Of a stretch of DNA of 64,000 nucleotides, positions 44,014-52,151 are shown in pieces. The notes beneath the pieces are model-generated. The model worked only from the letters and a program-made list of their open reading frames with translations, was not told the origin of the DNA and ran no database searches. Both the position numbers and the translations under genes were made by a program. The stretch is from JBDNJM01 sp041687755 (lineage in GTDB: Bacteria > Planctomycetota > UBA1135 > GCA-002686595). The DNA is taken from NCBI GenBank assembly GCA_041687755.1, contig JBDNJM010000017.1:1-64000 (forward strand), in the 5' to 3' direction. Positions within the stretch are counted from its first letter, which is position 1. Each line of letters starts with the position of its first letter.

Positions 44014-44727
44014 ATGCGGGACACTCTCAGCATTCTCCAAGACCTTCAGGAGATCGACGAAGACCTGTTCCGGGTCCGGCAGGAGCTCCAGCGCCTACCC
44101 GTCGAGCGCGACAAGCGACGCGCGGAGATCGACGACAAGATCCAGCGCGCGAAGGAACTCGAGTCCGAGATCCTGCTGCTCCGGATGGAGACCAAGGAGT
44201 TCGACGACTCCAGCAAGGCCGCCCGCCAGCGCATCCGCAAGCTCGAGAACGAGAGCGCGAACAGCCGTGCCGACCAGGCCCTGCTGGCCGCCTACAGCCA
44301 CGAGATTCGCAGCCTCAAGCGCGACATCTCCGAGGGCGACGACGAGGGCCTGCGCGTGGTCGAGCGCGCCGACGCCAAGCAGTCCGAAGCCGACGGCCTG
44401 AAGGCCCAGGTCAAGACCGACGAGGAGACCTACATCGAGTTCGCGGCCAACGCGGAGTCCGAGATCGCGGAGGCCCAGAAGAAGGCCGACGACATGACCG
44501 CCAAGCGCAAAGAGCGCATGGCCGGCAAGGTCCCGCCGGACGTCCTCACCACGTACGAAAAACTGCTTGAGGCCCGCAACGGTATGGCTCTCGCTGCGCT
44601 CGAAGACCGCACCTGCCAGGGCTGCTACATGCAGGTCCCGACGAACGTATTCGTGCGCTTGAGCAAGCGCACCGACATCGTGCAGTGCCCTAACTGCCAG
44701 CGGATTCTGTACCTGTACGGCGAGTAG
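44014..44727 (+). CDS. CT398/CdsZ-like coiled-coil zinc-ribbon protein
   Basis: 237 aa from ATG 44014. Residues about 5-180 form a long antiparallel coiled coil (LQDLQEIDEDLFRVRQELQR; SRADQALLAAYSHEIRSLKRD). The C-terminus is a zinc ribbon: CQGCYMQVP and CPNCQRILY (about 198-232). This layout matches the CT398/CdsZ family (zf-RING_7), which in Chlamydia binds sigma-54 and secretion proteins. In other phyla the role is unknown; a tether between regulators is inferred. The gene stands alone and ends at a strong terminator. Confidence 0.85.
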   Translation: MRDTLSILQDLQEIDEDLFRVRQELQRLPVERDKRRAEIDDKIQRAKELESEILLLRMETKEFDDSSKAARQRIRKLENESANSRADQALLAAYSHEIRSLKRDISEGDDEGLRVVERADAKQSEADGLKAQVKTDEETYIEFAANAESEIAEAQKKADDMTAKRKERMAGKVPPDVLTTYEKLLEARNGMALAALEDRTCQGCYMQVPTNVFVRLSKRTDIVQCPNCQRILYLYGE

Positions 44728-44766
44728 GCCCCCCTGGCCGTCGGGCACCCCACGGGCACCCCACGG

Positions 44767-44807
44767 GCCCGCCCGCGCTCTCCGAGCGCGGGCGGGCTCT
44801 GTTGTTT
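44767..44807 (+). terminator. Strong intrinsic terminator
   Basis: GCCCGCCCGCGCT (44767-44779) pairs exactly with 44785-44797 around a five-base loop, followed by TCTGTTGTTTT. 13-bp perfect stem, 39 bases after the zinc-ribbon gene. Confidence 0.92.
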
Positions 44808-44861
44808 TCGGGAATGCCGTGCCATCCCGATCGTCCTGACGCGTGCGTGCTAGCCCGTGGC

Positions 44862-46199
44862 ATGCCGCGACTCTCGCTCAGAGCGCTCGTGCTGGTGGGC
44901 TTGGCCGCGTTCGCGGGCGGTGGGCTGCGGCCCGTCCTACCCCGAGCTAGAGCAGGCGGTGGAGCAGGAGCCCCTGAACGCTGCCCACGCCGTCGGCACC
45001 GCCGCGCAGTACTCCGAAGCCGGGATTTGGGAGGCGTCGCTGCCGCAGGATCGGATGGCAGCCAAGGCGGTGCTGGGCGGCTCGCCGGGGGCTCGGCCCT
45101 TCGGATTCGTAGGCCGGCTGGAGTCCGGACAGTCGCCGCATCCGCAGGCCTTGCTCGGGTCCCTGCCCGAGTCCGTTTCGATTGAAGCGGTGCCGCTCGG
45201 CGCGCTTCGAGGCGGTGGGGGAACCGCGGTACAGGCGGAAGTCGAGGGGGCCGGCTCTTCGTCCAGGCCGGCCGCGACGACCTCCATGCGCGGTTCGTGT
45301 TCGCCTACGAGCACCCGCGCTGGCGGATGCTGGCGCTCACGGTCTGGCGCGCGACGGGCGAGGGAGGCTACGAGCTGAGCGTGCCCGAGGCGGGCCGGGT
45401 GCAGATGGCTGGGAACGACTCGACCTTGCGCGTGGCCTGCGGGCTGGACGGCGACGTCGAGGGCGCCTTCGAGCTCCGCGTCTACAACGGCTGGTCGATC
45501 AATCGGACCGACGCAGAACTCCGCTACGGAGGCTCGGAGCTGCACCGGGGACTGATCGGGTGGATCGAGGAGAAGTTCGGGAGGCTGGAGCCGACGAGCT
45601 GGATCGATGCGTCGCTGCTTCGAGACGCGAGGCCCGCTGGTGTCGAAGGCTCGGCAATGCCGGCGGACTGGGGTGAGGCGCTGATCCCTGCTCGCCTGGT
45701 GACGCTCGACGACGTCGTGGTCGCGACGGCGCCGTTCGTGGTCGAGAGCTCTGTGATTCCGTTGCCCGGTACGCGCCCGTACGTCGAAGGAGAGCCGAGG
45801 GTCGACTACTGCAGGGTGAGCGGAGACACCCTGTGGATCGAGGCGGCCTGGTCGGACGGGTACGAGACCGAGCACTTCGGGGTCTTGCTGCATCGAGCAG
45901 AGGGCAGCTGGGAGCCGGCTGCGAGCCATGGCTACTCGGTCGGCTGCACTCTGAACTTCTTCCGGATTCCGATCTCCGGCCTGCGGATCTTCGCCCTCGA
46001 GTCCGAGGGGCAGCTTCGCCTCGACCTCGAGTTTCGCACGCAGCGGAGTGCCAGCCGCATCCTGGCCATGAGGTTGGAGCTGCCGCCTGAGTCGCCCTCG
46101 GACGCAGGGCGGCAGTACCCGGGCTGGGGCGCCGAGACCCTGATCAGCCTGTGGCGCGAGCTGCAGGAGGCGCGCGCGGTCGTGGACGGACCGCGCTAG
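44862..46199 (+). CDS. Predicted lipoprotein with two compensating frameshifts
   Basis: The ATG at 44862 starts a signal peptide (LSLRALVLVGLAAFAGG). At about 44920 (GGTGGGCTGC) the lipobox Cys and mature start (CGPSYPELEQAVEQEPLNA) are found in the next frame, as if one G were extra. At a G run near 45246-45250 the coding sense returns to the first frame (RLFVQAGRDDLHARFVFAYE) and stays open to the stop at 46199. The joined protein has about 445 residues, beta-rich and unlike known families. A 300-aa open frame starts at 45297. Two shifts that cancel suggest either an unusual history or base-count errors; function is unknown. Confidence 0.6.
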
Positions 46200-46305
46200 C
46201 CCAGCGCTGGATGGCGGGCTTCAGACGGGGCTAGAGAGCCTGTTGCGTCAGGACCTTGCGCGGGGGGGGATCAGCTCGGCCCCGAGGGCGGTCGAGAGGC
46301 CTGGC

Positions 46306-46833
46306 ATGGATCCCTACGCCACCCGGCCGGACGCCCAGCCCGCGCAGCCGCCCAAGTCGATCGACCTGCAGGTGCTGCTGGGCGAGCGGCCGTTCCTCGA
46401 CACGGCGGTGGAGGGGCGGCCCGATCCGGTGCGGGACGAGCATCCGCTCACGGTCGAGATGAAGGACCGGAACCGGGCGGCGATCACCCAGGTGCGTGTG
46501 AGGACGATGCAGTCCCGGCGGGTGTGGCTCGAGGGGCTGCTGCGGATCGGGGTCGGCGTCCAGGCGGGGATCTGGTGGTACCTGATCGGGAGCACGCGGG
46601 GGTTCTTCTCGGCCGCGGCGTTGCTCGGGGCGCTCGTCGGGGCCGGGCTCTACCAGGTTGCGGTTCCGCTGCGCTGGCGGGCCGACGTGACCGGGCTTGC
46701 GGCGCTGGTCGGGTTCATCGGCGTGCTGTTCGTCAGCGACAGGGTTCGGGCGACTGACTTGTTTCCGCTACTGTTCGCCATGTTCGCCGCCGCCTACATG
46801 GGTGGCGAACGCAAGCGCGCTCAGGTCGAGTGA
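46306..46833 (+). CDS. Small membrane protein of unknown function
   Basis: 175 aa from ATG 46306. Residues 1-75 are soluble, with SIDLQVLLGERPFLDTAVEG. Three or four hydrophobic segments follow (about 82-102 GIWWYLIGSTRG region, 105-122, 128-148 and 150-165). A short basic tail ends it (GGERKRAQVE). No family is recognised. Its 3' end overlaps that of the convergent radical SAM gene by 13 bases. Confidence 0.65.
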   Translation: MDPYATRPDAQPAQPPKSIDLQVLLGERPFLDTAVEGRPDPVRDEHPLTVEMKDRNRAAITQVRVRTMQSRRVWLEGLLRIGVGVQAGIWWYLIGSTRGFFSAAALLGALVGAGLYQVAVPLRWRADVTGLAALVGFIGVLFVSDRVRATDLFPLLFAMFAAAYMGGERKRAQVE

Positions 46834-47759
46834 ACCAGGGCCGAGCCCTGGCGCGTGCCGCGGCGGGCGAGCTCGACGTTGAGGCGGTCGCGGATTTCGC
46901 TCTTGTGAACGGTCCAGCAGGGCGCGAGCTGATGCTCGGGCGGTGCGTCGCCCGTGATGCGGTGCAGGACCTGGGCGGGATCGAGGCGCTCGACGAAGTC
47001 GGCGAGCCATTGGACGTACTCGTCGGGTTCGAGCAGGTCGACGCGCCCTTCGCGCCACCAGGCGGCGAGCACGGTTTTGCGCAGGACCATCAGGTGGTGA
47101 ACCTTGACGCCCTTGCAGCCGCTCTTGGCGAGGACCTCGGCCGTGCGGCGCGCGCCGTCGCGGCCGTCGCCGGGCAGCCCGAGGATGGCGTGGCCAACGA
47201 CCTGGAGACCGGCGTCGTGGGCGCGTGCGACGGCGGTTTCAAACTCGGCGACGGTGTGCATGCGCTGGATGCGATCGAGAACCTCGTCGCTGGCGGCTTC
47301 GAGCCCCAGCTCGAGCCAGACTTCGACGCGCTCCGCCAGGCGCTTCAGCCGCTCCAACGCCCAGTCGGGGAGCGTGTCGGGACGCGTGGAGACGGCGACG
47401 ACCTCGATCGGGTAGTCGTCGAGGCTGGCTTCGATGATGGAGAGCACCTCGTCGAGGCGCTCGGGCGCGACGTAGGTGTTCGAGTAGGACTGGAAGTAGG
47501 CGATCACGCCGAAGTCCGGGTCCCGGCGGGCGACGCGCCGCAGGCCGCTCTCGAGCTGGCCGGCGATCTCCTGGCCGGTCTTGAGGGCGCCGGTGCCCGA
47601 GCCCTCGACGTCGCAGTAGAAGCAGCCGCCGCGGCCCTTGGTGCCGTCGCGGTTCGGGCAGGTCGAGCCTGCGTCGAGGGCGATGCGGTAGACGGGGCGG
47701 CCGAAGCGTTCGACGAGCCAGGGGCGCAGGGGGCGGAAGCGGAGGTCGGCGGGGGGCAT
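46821..47759 (-). CDS. TIGR01212 family radical SAM protein (YhcC/YtqA-like)
   Basis: 312 aa from the ATG at 47759. The radical SAM cluster motif has the family's wide spacing: STCPNRDGTKGRGGCFYC, with Cys residues at about 34, 46 and 49. Other conserved parts are YFQSYSNTYVA, VVAVSTRPD, VWLELGLEAASDEVLD, and VGHAILGLPGDGRD. The family is conserved in bacteria; its substrate is unknown. The length is normal. It is transcribed away from the GNAT-like gene, and the palindrome fills the region between the two starts. Confidence 0.92.
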   Translation of the reverse strand: MPPADLRFRPLRPWLVERFGRPVYRIALDAGSTCPNRDGTKGRGGCFYCDVEGSGTGALKTGQEIAGQLESGLRRVARRDPDFGVIAYFQSYSNTYVAPERLDEVLSIIEASLDDYPIEVVAVSTRPDTLPDWALERLKRLAERVEVWLELGLEAASDEVLDRIQRMHTVAEFETAVARAHDAGLQVVGHAILGLPGDGRDGARRTAEVLAKSGCKGVKVHHLMVLRKTVLAAWWREGRVDLLEPDEYVQWLADFVERLDPAQVLHRITGDAPPEHQLAPCWTVHKSEIRDRLNVELARRGTRQGSALVHST

Positions 47760-47785
47760 GGGGAGGGCAGCATAGCTCGCCGGAA

Positions 47786-47928
47786 GAACGTACGGAGCCA
47801 GGAACGATGCACGGCCCTCCGCGCAGTTTTGTACCAGGCTCACCGGTCTAGCAACTTTGTTGCTAGACCGGTGAGCCTGGTACAAAACTGCGCGGAGGGC
47901 CGTGCATCGTTCCTGGCTCCGTACGTTC
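47786..47928. repeat. Perfect palindrome: 70-bp arms, 3-base spacer
   Basis: Left arm 47786-47855 and right arm 47859-47928 are exact inverted copies, separated by TTT. It occupies nearly all of the region between two divergent starts (47759 minus, 47934 plus). Each arm, read outwards, has TTGCTA and TACAAA about 15 bases apart, a weak promoter pattern that would be identical for both genes. CTCGC occurs at 47776-47780 and 47929-47933, a possible target duplication. RNA from either side would start with identical sequence. Confidence 0.97.
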
Positions 47929-47933
47929 CTCGC

Positions 47934-48482
47934 ATGACCCACCCGAAGCTCGAAACGACGCTGGAGCTGACCGACGGAGCCTCGGCCCAGGCCATCCACA
48001 ACCTGTGGCCGCTCTACCTGCACGACCTCGACGCCTACGCGCCCAAGCCGCTGAACGCTCACGGGGTGATCAGCGAGGACGACGGAATGCGCAGCTGGGC
48101 CGACGTCGGGTCCAGCAACGGCGCCTGGTGGGAGAAGCCTGGCGTGCTGTATCCGTACCTCATCCGCGTGGACGGACGCCCGGCAGGCTTCGCGCTCGTC
48201 GCAAGCGGGCTCTACCTGCCGCGTCCTGACCTCGACTGGTGCATGTATGAGTTTTTCATGGCCCATGGGGCCCGAGGAACGGGCGCTGGGGTCGCGGCCG
48301 CGCGCGAGGCGATCGCGAGGCACCGGGGGCGCTGGGAGGTCGTGACCTACCCGGGGCAGGAGCGGCCGATCCGGTTCTGGCGCAAGACCCTGGCCGCTTG
48401 CGCTCCTGCGGTTAGCGAGACAGAGGAGGATCACCCGTTCGGCCGGAAGGTGGTCTTCCGCTTCGACAATCGAATGGGCTAG
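47934..48482 (+). CDS. GNAT-like acetyltransferase
   Basis: 182 aa, ATG five bases after the right palindrome arm. It has the general layout of GNAT proteins: IHNLWPLYLHDLDAY (alpha1), YPYLIRVDGRPAGFALVA (beta2-3), YEFFMAHGARGTGAGVAAAR (an acetyl-CoA-binding loop of Q/RxxGxG/A type, RGTGAG), and VVTYPGQERPIRFWRKTLAA (beta5-alpha4). The acceptor substrate is unknown. No ribosome site is possible because the start is so close to the palindrome; translation may begin from a leaderless or hairpin-linked message. Confidence 0.75.
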   Translation: MTHPKLETTLELTDGASAQAIHNLWPLYLHDLDAYAPKPLNAHGVISEDDGMRSWADVGSSNGAWWEKPGVLYPYLIRVDGRPAGFALVASGLYLPRPDLDWCMYEFFMAHGARGTGAGVAAAREAIARHRGRWEVVTYPGQERPIRFWRKTLAACAPAVSETEEDHPFGRKVVFRFDNRMG

Positions 48483-48503
48483 GGCTGCTAGACTGCTGGG
48501 CCT

Positions 48504-50393
48504 ATGCAGATTCAGCCCATCGTCGTCGGCACCGCAGGGCACATCGATCACGGCAAGTCGAGCCTCGTGCGCGCGCTCACCGGGACCGATCCGGACCGCC
48601 TGAAGGAAGAGAAGGAGCGCGGGCTGACGATCGACCTGGGCTTCGCCAACTTCGAGCTGTCCGACGGGCGGCGCGTCGGGCTGGTGGACGTGCCCGGCCA
48701 CGAGCGCTTCATCCGCAACATGGTCGCCGGCGCGAGCGGCATTGACATCGTGGTGCTGGCGGTCGCGGCCGACGACGGCGTGATGCCGCAGACGCGCGAG
48801 CACCTCGGGATCATGCAGATGCTGGGGCTGTCCCGGGGCCTGATTGCGCTGACCAAGGTGGACACGGTGGAGCCGGATCTGGTCGAGCTGGCCCGCGCCG
48901 ACCTGGAGGAGCTGCTGGCGGGGACCTTCTTGGAGGACGCGCCGGTGTTCCCGCTGTCCTCGATCACCGGGGAGGGGCTGGACGCCTTCAAGGCCGAGCT
49001 GGACCGGGTCTGCTTAGAGGTCACGCCGCGCTCGGCCGAGGGCGTGTTCCGCATGCCCATCCAGCGCGTGTTCTCGAAGCCCGGCTTCGGCACCGTTTGT
49101 ACGGGCATTCCTGTGACCGGCGTCGTCAAGCCCGGCGACGTGCTGGAACTGCTGCCGGGCGGCAAGCGCGCGAAGGTACGCGGCGTGCACGCCTACGGCG
49201 CCTCCGCCGACCAGGCGCGCGCCGGACACTCGTCGGCCCTCAACCTGTCCGATCTGGACGCGGGCGACGCGGAGCGCGGATACGTGCTGAGCACGCCCGG
49301 TCTGTTCCGCGCCGTGCGCATGGTCGCCGCCCGCATCGAAGCGCTGCCCACGCTGCCGCGCGCGATCCGCGACCGCGTTCCGATCCGGCTGCACGCCGGC
49401 ACGGCGGACCCCTCGGGCGAGCTGGTGCTGCTCGACGTGGAGCAGCTCGAGCCGGGCGGCAGCGCGCTCGTGCAGCTGCGGCTGGACGAAGCGGTCGTCG
49501 TCGCGCCCGGCGATCGCTTCGTGCTGCGCCTGCTGACGCCGGAAGTGACCCTTGGCGGCGGCGTGATTCTCGAGGAGAGCCGGCATCGCCTGAAGCGCTT
49601 CAAGAAGTTCGTGATCGAGGAGCTTGTCAGCGCGGAGTCGAGCCTGGGCGCGCCCGAGGCGCTGCTCGCCGCGGTGCTCGAGCGGCGTCACATGGAGCCG
49701 GCCTCCGTCGAGGAGCTGGCCGTCGAGATCAAGTTCGCCGCGTCTGATACGGAGCGGCTGCTGGCGCAGCTTGTGGAGCAGGGTCGCGCCGCGGTCTCGG
49801 AGCGCGGGGATCGCTACCTTTCCAGCGTCTCGCTGGAGGCGGGCCTCGAGCAGCTCGACGAGGCGACCAACGCATGGTTCGAGGCGCACTCCGAGCGCGT
49901 TCAGGTGGACAAGCTGGAGCTGGGGCGCGAGACCGGCCTGAGCACCGAGGCCTTCAGTTTCCTCGTGGGGCGTGCGATCGCGGGGGGCACGCTCGAGAGC
50001 GTAGGCGGCGGCGAGCTGCGGCGGGCGGATGTGCGCATCGAGGTCAGCCCGGAGGACCAGGTGCTGCTGGACGCGCTGACAGCGGGCGGCATGCGCCCGC
50101 CGCTGCCCAAGGAACTGCCGAACGAGCAGGCCAGCCGCGCGAGCCTCAGTCGCCTGGTGGACCTGGGGCTGGCCGTGCGCGCGAGCCACGAGATGTTCTT
50201 CGCCAAGTCGGTGTTCGACGCAGGCATCGAGGCGGTGGCCGAGAACTGCGGCCGCAACGGCCAGCTCGTGATTCCGGAGCTGCGCGAGAAGCTCGACACG
50301 TCGCGCAAGTACCTGATCCCGTACCTCGAGCACCTGGACGCGACGGGCGTGACCATGCGCCAGGGCTCGTTCCGGGTCATGCGCCGGCGGTGA
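48504..50393 (+). CDS. selB: Selenocysteine-specific translation elongation factor
   Basis: 629 aa, the family's usual length. The GTPase domain has GTAGHIDHGKSSLV (G1), DVPGHERFIRNMV (G3) and TKVD (G4). Domains II-III follow (RVFSKPGFGTVCTGIPVTG), then four winged-helix units in the C-terminal half (about 370-629). The latter bind the SECIS hairpin. It brings Sec-tRNA to in-frame UGA. selA, selC and selD are not in this window. It lies 21 bases after the GNAT-like gene and may be co-transcribed with it. Confidence 0.96.
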   Translation: MQIQPIVVGTAGHIDHGKSSLVRALTGTDPDRLKEEKERGLTIDLGFANFELSDGRRVGLVDVPGHERFIRNMVAGASGIDIVVLAVAADDGVMPQTREHLGIMQMLGLSRGLIALTKVDTVEPDLVELARADLEELLAGTFLEDAPVFPLSSITGEGLDAFKAELDRVCLEVTPRSAEGVFRMPIQRVFSKPGFGTVCTGIPVTGVVKPGDVLELLPGGKRAKVRGVHAYGASADQARAGHSSALNLSDLDAGDAERGYVLSTPGLFRAVRMVAARIEALPTLPRAIRDRVPIRLHAGTADPSGELVLLDVEQLEPGGSALVQLRLDEAVVVAPGDRFVLRLLTPEVTLGGGVILEESRHRLKRFKKFVIEELVSAESSLGAPEALLAAVLERRHMEPASVEELAVEIKFAASDTERLLAQLVEQGRAAVSERGDRYLSSVSLEAGLEQLDEATNAWFEAHSERVQVDKLELGRETGLSTEAFSFLVGRAIAGGTLESVGGGELRRADVRIEVSPEDQVLLDALTAGGMRPPLPKELPNEQASRASLSRLVDLGLAVRASHEMFFAKSVFDAGIEAVAENCGRNGQLVIPELREKLDTSRKYLIPYLEHLDATGVTMRQGSFRVMRRR

Positions 50394-50443
50394 GCGCGGT
50401 GGGCCGGCGCCGAGCGCGGATCCGCCTCGAGGGCTAGCCCGCG

Positions 50444-51937
50444 CTAGTCCTGCCCCGCCAACGCCTCGGCTAAACGCAGCCCGGTGATGGCGCCGACGCG
50501 CGCCTGCCAGCCGAGGTGCCAGGGCTCAAGGTCGGTGGTCAACTCCGGCAGGTCGCCGGCGGAGTGGTACCAGGGGTCGTAGTCGATGGAGACGCTCGGT
50601 GCGTCGTGCCAGGCTTCGCCCGGCATGCCGTCCGTGCGGGCCTGGGCGGCGGGACGGCCCCAGGCGGAGGCGTAGATCGTGAGGGCGGGCACGCCGCGTT
50701 CGGCCAGCTTCGCGTTGCCTGAGAAGACGTAGCTGTCGGTTCCACCGAGGCTGCGCACGGTCGCGAACTGTTCGGGGAAGCCGTCCGCGCCGCCCGCGTC
50801 GTTCAGCACGCGCAGGCCGATGTTCAGCAGGTCCACGTTGGCGGGCAGGTCGTCGGGCTCAAGGTAGAGGCGCTCCGGACCGGCGCCGAAGCCGCACTGG
50901 TCGAAGTTGAGCACGCCGAGCAGCGGGTTCTCCAGGTCGTCGAGCGCGCGCTTTACGTAGGCCCGACTCGAGAAAATCTCCGAGCCCCACCAGGCGAAGC
51001 GCAGCTCGACCCCGGGAGCCGGGAGCCGGCCGTCGGCAATGGACTGGGCCCAGGCCCGGGCGATCTCCAGGACGATCGCCTCACCGCTCGCGTTGTCGTT
51101 GGCGCCCGGGCCGCCGGAATCCGCGTCCCCGTGAGCGCAGAACAGGAGGTGTCCAGGCGGGGATCCGGAAGCCGCGGGGAGCACGGCGACGACCGTGTCG
51201 ACCATCGCACGCCGAGCCTCGCACTCGAGCAGCACGTCGAGCGTCACCGGCTCGGAGCCGTCGAGGGCTTCCCGCAGGAAGCGCCCGTCGTCTCGTCCCA
51301 GACCGAAGATCGGTGCGCCGGCCCGTGACTGGGGCCGAACTTGGGCGTAGCGCCCGTCCTGGGTGCTGCGCCCGTCGGCGAGCAGCACGCGCGCGTGCGC
51401 ACCGCCCGAACCGCTGCGGCTCAGCAGGGCACCCCCTGCGCCTTCGTCGGTGTCGAGCACCAGGTCCGTCGCCTCCAGGGCCGGTGCGCCGACCATCGGC
51501 CACGCGCTCAGCAGGTCCCGACGGCGGCCGCCGACCTTGGCGACGACGCGCCAGCGCAGGGGCTCGTAGGCGTCGACCTCGCCGTCGGCGTACACCTCCA
51601 CTCGTAGCCCGGCCGCTGCGGCCCAGGTCTGGCGCAGGTCCCGCGCCCGCTCGCCGGAACGCGTGCCGCCCATGCGGGTGCCTTGGGCGACGAGCTCGCG
51701 CACGGTGCGCGCCGCGCGACCTTCGTCCACGCGGGCAGCCAAGGCGAGCTCCTCCGGCCGCAGGCGAACGGTTGCGGGCGAGTCATTGAGCGGCTCGGAG
51801 TCGGAAACTTGTTCCCGGTCCGGCCCCTCGGGGCCCGCAATGTCCTGGGGCCACGTCGCGAACCGGGGGCTCAGGAGTGCCTGGCCCACGGAGGGCAGCA
51901 GCAGCAGCAGCGGGGCCAGAACGTGCATCAAAGGCAT
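50444..51937 (-). CDS. Secreted M28-like zinc peptidase
   Basis: 497 aa from ATG 51937, giving a signal peptide (HVLAPLLLLLPSVGQALLS). The N-terminal part (about 60-260) is a variable, PA-like domain. The peptidase domain shows HLLFCAHGDADSGGPGANDNASGEA (His and Asp ligands), FAWWGSEIFSSRAYV (catalytic Glu region, with one Glu replaced by Ser), VLNFDQCGFG (Asp ligand), and DYDPWYHSAGDLPE (final His). The match is looser than for the peptidase at 6741, so substrate range may differ. It is convergent with selB and divergent from the large acidic protein gene. Confidence 0.85.
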   Translation of the reverse strand: MPLMHVLAPLLLLLPSVGQALLSPRFATWPQDIAGPEGPDREQVSDSEPLNDSPATVRLRPEELALAARVDEGRAARTVRELVAQGTRMGGTRSGERARDLRQTWAAAAGLRVEVYADGEVDAYEPLRWRVVAKVGGRRRDLLSAWPMVGAPALEATDLVLDTDEGAGGALLSRSGSGGAHARVLLADGRSTQDGRYAQVRPQSRAGAPIFGLGRDDGRFLREALDGSEPVTLDVLLECEARRAMVDTVVAVLPAASGSPPGHLLFCAHGDADSGGPGANDNASGEAIVLEIARAWAQSIADGRLPAPGVELRFAWWGSEIFSSRAYVKRALDDLENPLLGVLNFDQCGFGAGPERLYLEPDDLPANVDLLNIGLRVLNDAGGADGFPEQFATVRSLGGTDSYVFSGNAKLAERGVPALTIYASAWGRPAAQARTDGMPGEAWHDAPSVSIDYDPWYHSAGDLPELTTDLEPWHLGWQARVGAITGLRLAEALAGQD

Positions 51938-52151
51938 GGGAAGGGAGTTCGGGGGGGCTTCAGCGCCGGCCGAGCCTAGACGACCGGTCCCGATCGGGGC
52001 TCTGCCCGCCGCCTGAGACTGTGGATTCTGGAAGCGAGCTGCCGATATCGCCTTCGATACCCACCCCTGGAGACCGCGAATTCGACCGCCCGCAAGGCGC
52101 GCTCGAGCGTCCCGCGGCCCGTCCCCGCCTTCCGGCAACGACCAGCGATCG

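Noticed and set aside
43571..44401. 276-codon frame overlapping the zinc-ribbon gene
   Set aside because: Arg/Ser-rich low-complexity product in the wrong frame relative to the recognised coiled-coil protein.
44802..45185. Independent 127-codon gene at the start of the frameshifted lipoprotein
   Set aside because: Only the first 20 residues look like protein; the rest is better explained by the next frame.
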